Shown here: piece after piece, positions 60,156-64,000 of the stretch
How positions within the stretch are numbered: the first letter of the stretch is position 1
How the letters are laid out: each line of letters begins with the position of its first letter
Assembly (NCBI RefSeq): GCF_002879865.1
Contig: NZ_PNXY01000018.1
Coordinates: 87,990-151,989, forward strand
DNA length: 64,000 nucleotides
Direction: 5' to 3'
Origin: Paraburkholderia rhynchosiae
GTDB taxonomy: Bacteria > Pseudomonadota > Gammaproteobacteria > Burkholderiales > Burkholderiaceae
Translations under genes and position numbers: made by a program
The notes under the pieces: model-generated
Seen by the model: the letters and a program-made list of their open reading frames with translations, nothing else
Databases searched by the model: none
What the model was told of the DNA's origin: nothing

Positions 60156-61035
60156 TCACGTGGAGCCTTCCGTGACCGGCTCCGACGCGACGTCATCGGC
60201 CGGCGCGTCGTCGTAGGGCGTGCCCGGTTCGGCTGCCATCGGCAAAGGGGCGGCCGCGTCGTTAGCCGATAGCGGATACTGGAAGCGCCGGGGCGGGACG
60301 CGCCGCAGCGGCACTACGCCGGCTTGGCCCATGACCGGACGCAGCAGGCTGTCTCCTTTGCTGCGCAGTACTTGCAAATGGTTTGTCAGCCAGCCGTTGT
60401 AAAGCGCGACCGCCGCGGCGCGATTGGGCGCGCCCAACTGCTGGAATATGCTGGTCAGATGGATCTTGACCGTGCCCTCGCTGATGCCCAGCGTGCGCGC
60501 GATCATCTTATTGGTGCTGGCCCATATGGACGCAGCGCATGATCTGCTCCTGGCGAGGCGAGAGTCCGTTGGATAGCCTGGTGCGGCGCGGTGGCGGATT
60601 CTTTCCGTCGAACGGTCGGATAGCGGTATCCGACCGCAGCGGCGGGTTGAGCGCCAGCGCGCCAGACGGCACATAGTGCCCGCCGAGCAACACCATTTCA
60701 AAGGCGCGCACGATCAGGCAAGGATCGGTTTCGCGCGGCACGACACCGAGCACGCCTTCGTCCATGAGCTCGCTCACGGCCTTGGGCGAGATCTCGTCGG
60801 TGAGCACTGCAATGCGCAGGTCAGGGTAATGACTGAGCAGATGCCGGATGTCAGCAACCGACATCCAGTCCTGCCAGTCGACCACCAGCAGATCAGGCCA
60901 CTGACGCTTGAGCGTTCGCTCGACCTGACGCCAGTCTTGTGCTTCGTTGAAACGCGCCAGCCGGTTGATCTGCCGTAACAGCGCTTTGAGCCCATCGCGG
61001 CGTTCCGCGTCTGAGTTGAGTATCGAGAATCGCAT
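60156..61035 (-). pseudogene. LuxR-type response regulator split by a +1 frameshift
   Basis: The first frame (61035 to the stop near 60508) encodes a receiver-like domain MRFSILNSDAERRDG with the acceptor region LLVVDWQDW. The start of a LuxR HTH follows (LSPRQEQIMRCVHMGQ). The second frame continues the HTH as TNKMIARTLGISEGTVKIHLTSIFQQLGAPNRAAAVALY and runs to 60156. Removing one base near 60516 joins them seamlessly. It is either an inactivated gene or a sequence error. A Pro/Ala-rich tail of ~60 residues follows the HTH. Confidence 0.8.
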
Positions 61036-61186
61036 GCATGTCTCCAGATAAATCGGGCGAAGTGGCGCGATGCACTTGCCGGGCGTGTGAGCCAGGCGCG
61101 TTGCGATGCGTCGCCGTCTCTATAATGACAAATTCCCTTCGATTTGACGGCCTGTCCAAAAGGCATAAGAGGAATGACGTATAAAA

Positions 61187-61208
61187 AAGCCCCGCGCGGG
61201 CGGGGCTT
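61187..61208 (-). terminator. Rho-independent terminator after the DUF2863 gene
   Basis: On the minus strand AAGCCCCGC and GCGGGGCTT pair around a short loop, followed by TTTTAT. It lies 38 bases after the DUF2863 stop. Confidence 0.8.
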
Positions 61209-61245
61209 CTTATACGACAAGCGGCGCACCAGGGCGCGCGGTTGC

Positions 61246-62460
61246 CTAGTGGAAGTGCGGCTGCGCGGGTTCGGCGTCTTCCGGCATTTCCGCGTGAACG
61301 ATTTCACCGAGCGGATCGGCATACAGTGGCACGCCACAGTCATCGCAATATTCAGGCTCGAACCGGCCCGCGTGGCGGCGCACATCCGTCACCCCGGTTT
61401 CTTTGAGCAGCGCGACGATTTCCTCGAGCGGGGCGTCGGGCGCGGCGGTCTCCTGCGGCTCTTCGTCAATGCCGGCTTCGCCGTTCTCACGACCGTAAAG
61501 CGGCCACACGACGCCGTAGATCACCTCGTTGCTGCCCCGGCGCGTAAAGCCGACGCGGTATTCGTCGATGCGGCGCTCCCCGAAGCCGGCGACGACTGCG
61601 CGCAGTTCCTGCGGCGCCGCGCCAATTGTGTCGAACAGATAACGCACCGCGGTACGGACGGTGTGAGGGCGCACCCGTTCGTCGGCGTCTCGGCAGGCCG
61701 AATAATAGGCGTCGGGCAACAGGCACTCGAACTCGCAGCCAGGCAGCACCAGCGACAAATTGGCGCCGCCTTGCGTGGTCCATTGTTCGAGGCATTGCCC
61801 GCGTTCGATGCGGCTGCCGTGCTCCTCTTCCTGCCAGCGAAAGCTCGGTTCACCGACAGGCGCCGCGACCACGGCAAGCAGGAAGCGCGGGTCAGCGAGA
61901 ATCGGCGAAGTTTCCGGCAGTTCGCCGAAGTTGAGCTTGAGGTTGCCGCCGGCCATGGCTGCCTGCGCAAGTTGCTGCGCGATGCGCCACGTCTCGACGT
62001 GATGGCGGGGCAGTTGGTCGATGCTATACAGGAACGGAGCCATGGCGACGCGCGTGTTGGCCGCGAGCACGTGCGCCTGCAGGTGCGCGCGCAGCGCGTC
62101 TGCCGCGTCGGCTTTGAGCGGACCGGACGGAATCATGTAGCGAGTCCAGGCCAGCACGGGCGCCGCAATCAGCAATGCCTCATACGTCACGCCTTCATGC
62201 TCGATGACGAACGACTCGCTGTGCGTTTCGGCCATGTCGGCGAGCGCGCCGTAAGCATCGGGATGATTCTGCTGCAGATGGTCGAGCGCTGCGTCGAGCG
62301 TAGTCTGGTTGGCGTTGCGCACGATCTTGGCCAGCAGCGCGTCGAGTTTCGCTTCCCAGAAGCGGTCTTCGGTGCGGCTGCCCGACGCGAAAAGCGCGAG
62401 CGAAAGACCGACAAGTTTGTCGGCATCGGGGGGGAGACGTTTGGCGATTCGCGAGCGCAT
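61246..62460 (-). CDS. DUF2863 family protein
   Basis: A 404-residue soluble protein, conserved in Burkholderiaceae as far as I recall. It starts MRSRIAKRLPPDADKLVGLS. A C-terminal zinc-ribbon-like CDDCG sits in a short acidic tail rich in His and Pro (ending QPHFH). No catalytic motif is recognised. ATG 62460 is chosen because a -10-like TACAAT (minus strand, 62498-62493) lies just upstream, between this ATG and the two earlier in-frame ATGs (62517, 62616). It is divergent from the AI-2E transporter gene. Confidence 0.8.
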   Translation of the reverse strand: MRSRIAKRLPPDADKLVGLSLALFASGSRTEDRFWEAKLDALLAKIVRNANQTTLDAALDHLQQNHPDAYGALADMAETHSESFVIEHEGVTYEALLIAAPVLAWTRYMIPSGPLKADAADALRAHLQAHVLAANTRVAMAPFLYSIDQLPRHHVETWRIAQQLAQAAMAGGNLKLNFGELPETSPILADPRFLLAVVAAPVGEPSFRWQEEEHGSRIERGQCLEQWTTQGGANLSLVLPGCEFECLLPDAYYSACRDADERVRPHTVRTAVRYLFDTIGAAPQELRAVVAGFGERRIDEYRVGFTRRGSNEVIYGVVWPLYGRENGEAGIDEEPQETAAPDAPLEEIVALLKETGVTDVRRHAGRFEPEYCDDCGVPLYADPLGEIVHAEMPEDAEPAQPHFH

Positions 62461-62653
62461 AAATCCGGAAATTGGGAGGCACAGAACCTTATATTGTAGT
62501 CGTTTCCGTGACGCCATATTGTTTGGCACGAAGTGCCGGATGAATTGGGACGTTTCTTCACGAAAATTCAGACCGCCGACGGATGTCCCATAGCCCGCCG
62601 GTCGCAGCTTCGTCAAATAATATAAGGCGGTCGGAGAACGGAGGTCGCTTCTA

Positions 62654-62659
62654 TATAAT
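62654..62659 (+). promoter_or_regulatory. -10 element upstream of the AI-2E-family transporter gene
   Basis: A perfect TATAAT lies 70 bases before the GTG start. No good -35 is visible 17 bases upstream (TCGGAG). A GGCAC-GAA-GTGCC dyad (62525-62537) lies further left, between this and the divergent DUF2863 promoter. Confidence 0.4.
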
Positions 62660-62729
62660 GGCCGTTTTTGACGGGCGCCGACAGGCGTTCGTACTTGTCG
62701 CCGTGGTCTGGCGTAACAGGAGATTCATT

Positions 62730-63842
62730 GTGAAATCGGACCAACTGATCGAACGTCTGGCCGCGGTGTTTGCGTTGATTGTCCTGGTGGGTGGCTCGTT
62801 ACTGGTGCTCGCACCTTTTACGACCGCTTTGCTATGGGGCGCGATTCTCAGCTATAGCTCGTGGGGGCTCTACCGCAGGCTGACCGTGGCGGTTGGCGGA
62901 AGGCGTAAGTGGGCTGCCACTTTGATCGTCCTCATCATCCTGATTGTGGTGCTCGGACCGTTTGTCTATGCGGGCTTTGCATTTGGCGCGCACGTTCACG
63001 ACATAGTTGCGCTGGTGCAAAGGTTGTTCGAAGCAGGCTTGCCGGATTTGCCGCCGTGGGTGGCGCGAATTCCAGTGGTCGGCTCGAACATAGAGGCGTT
63101 CTGGGAGCATCTGACAAGCAGCAATTCGGAACTGATTGCGCAGTTGCGTACGCTTGCGGCGCCTGCTGGCAAGTGGATTCTGGCGGCAGCGATTGCTGTC
63201 ACGCACGGTCTTGGGCTGTTGGCGTTGAGCATTGTGCTGGCTTTCTTCTTTTACACCGGAGGAGAGGGCGCGGGCAGGTGGCTGAACGCAGGCATGCGGC
63301 GTATCGCCGGTGAGCGTGCCGATTATCTGTTGGCGCTGGCGGGCAGCACAGTCAAGGGCGTGGTCTATGGCATTCTGGGCACCGCGCTCGTGCAGGGAAT
63401 TCTCGCGGGATTCGGCTGCTGGATCGCCGGGGTGCCCGCGCCTGCATTGCTTGGACTGGCGACGTTTTTCTTGTCGGTAATACCGGGCGGCCCGGTGATC
63501 GTATGGCTGCCGGCGGCGATCTGGCTTTATCACGGCGGCGCAACGGGATGGGCAATCTTCCTGGTGGTGTGGGGAGTGCTGGCTGTCGGTATGTCGGACA
63601 ATGTTATCAAGCCGATTCTGATCGGCAAGAATAGCGATATGCCGTTGATCCTTGTCATGCTGGGCATCCTGGGGGGTGCGTTCGCGTTCGGCTTCCTCGG
63701 CGTTTTCATCGGGCCGACGTTGCTGGCGGTGGCATACACGGTGCTGCACGACTGGACCATCGGCGCCACCGCTGCCGGCACCGCGCCCGGCGTCAAACCT
63801 CCCGTTGCCGAAGAAATAGGCCGCATAGAAAAGACGCCTTGA
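62730..63842 (+). CDS. AI-2E family transporter (PerM/TqsA-like permease)
   Basis: A 370-residue membrane protein with seven to eight spans. The family layout is visible: two N-terminal spans, a long amphipathic extramembrane stretch (about 85-145), then spans with SIVLAFFFYTGGEGAG, GSTVKGVVYGILGTALVQGILAG and the C-terminal GMSDNVIKPILIG plus GFLGVFIGPTLLAVAY. The start is GTG at 62730 with AGGAG 7 bases upstream; the earlier ATG at 62583 has no signal. Some members export AI-2, others act as Na+/H+ antiporters; function here is open. Confidence 0.9.
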   Translation: MKSDQLIERLAAVFALIVLVGGSLLVLAPFTTALLWGAILSYSSWGLYRRLTVAVGGRRKWAATLIVLIILIVVLGPFVYAGFAFGAHVHDIVALVQRLFEAGLPDLPPWVARIPVVGSNIEAFWEHLTSSNSELIAQLRTLAAPAGKWILAAAIAVTHGLGLLALSIVLAFFFYTGGEGAGRWLNAGMRRIAGERADYLLALAGSTVKGVVYGILGTALVQGILAGFGCWIAGVPAPALLGLATFFLSVIPGGPVIVWLPAAIWLYHGGATGWAIFLVVWGVLAVGMSDNVIKPILIGKNSDMPLILVMLGILGGAFAFGFLGVFIGPTLLAVAYTVLHDWTIGATAAGTAPGVKPPVAEEIGRIEKTP

Positions 63843-63940
63843 ATAAAAGCAGATAACGCTTGCAAGGCGCGGACCGGCTCGCTAGAATCTCGCTCTTTCG
63901 TGCTCCGGACGCCGGGGCACGGGAAGCGGGAGAGCCAGCA

Positions 63941-64000
63941 GTGGCAAGGCTTCCAGCGGTGGCGGCAGGTTCGGTCAGTAAGAAAAACCTGTTGACGGCG
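63941..64000 (+). CDS. Start of an unidentified gene, cut by the window edge
   Basis: A GTG at 63941 has GGGAG 9 bases upstream and opens a frame without stops to the window end (20 codons, VARLPAVAAGSVSKKNLLTA). Too short to identify. Partial at its 3' end. Confidence 0.35.
   Translation, partial: MARLPAVAAGSVSKKNLLTA

Overview
The window looks like chromosomal DNA of a Burkholderiaceae betaproteobacterium, most like Paraburkholderia/Burkholderia. The evidence is GC-rich coding sequence, the block ilvBNC-psd-pssA-leuA, and the run rpsO-pnp-quinone oxidoreductase-tpiA-secG-tRNA-Leu-nuoA-N followed by DUF2818 and a NUDIX gene. No insertion sequence, phage, CRISPR array, rRNA or origin was seen. 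The genus is inferred from gene order and remembered protein sequences, not from a search.

Layout. 1-2.2 kb: SDR oxidoreductase, LOG-family phosphoribohydrolase and TetR regulator. 2.4-5.2 kb (minus strand): a PlcP-like metallophosphoesterase, a GT4 glycosyltransferase and diacylglycerol kinase behind a Pho-box-like 7-4-7 repeat. This looks like a phosphate-starvation lipid-remodelling cassette. 5.2-7.6 kb: ECF sigma factor, DUF3619, DUF3106 and RDD membrane protein. 7.9-15.1 kb: branched-chain amino acid synthesis (ilvB, ilvN, ilvC, leuA) interleaved with phosphatidylethanolamine synthesis (psd, pssA). 15.2-19.8 kb: SulP transporter with beta-carbonic anhydrase, a BamE-like lipoprotein and a lone periplasmic binding protein. 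20-25.7 kb: rpsO, pnp, qor, tpiA, secG, tRNA-Leu(GAG). 25.8-41.2 kb: the complete 14-gene complex I operon plus DUF2818.

41.2-43.7 kb: NUDIX hydrolase, a small HicA-like/HTH gene pair with a near-consensus promoter overlapping a perfect inverted repeat (a candidate toxin-antitoxin system), and DUF1178. 43.7-53.6 kb is acyl-CoA catabolism in two blocks. The plus-strand block has two acyl-CoA dehydrogenases and two MaoC hydratases. The minus-strand block has 3-hydroxyacyl-CoA dehydrogenase, enoyl-CoA hydratase, histidine phosphatase, APH-fold kinase and an ACAD11-type dehydrogenase. The kinase and dehydrogenase match the two halves of animal ACAD11, so a 4-hydroxyacyl-CoA (LvaA/LvaC-like) pathway is plausible.

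53.7-64 kb: GST, aminotransferase, PIN protein, yaaA, M14 carboxypeptidase, an exported protein with a lysine-rich tail, a lone CbiM-like protein, a frameshifted LuxR-type regulator, DUF2863, an AI-2E-family permease and the first codons of a gene cut by the window edge.

Most interesting: the Pho-box lipid cassette, the split ACAD11-like operon with an embedded phosphatase, and the HicA-like/HTH pair. Start codons were chosen by reading ribosome binding sites and overlaps by eye; no homology search was possible.
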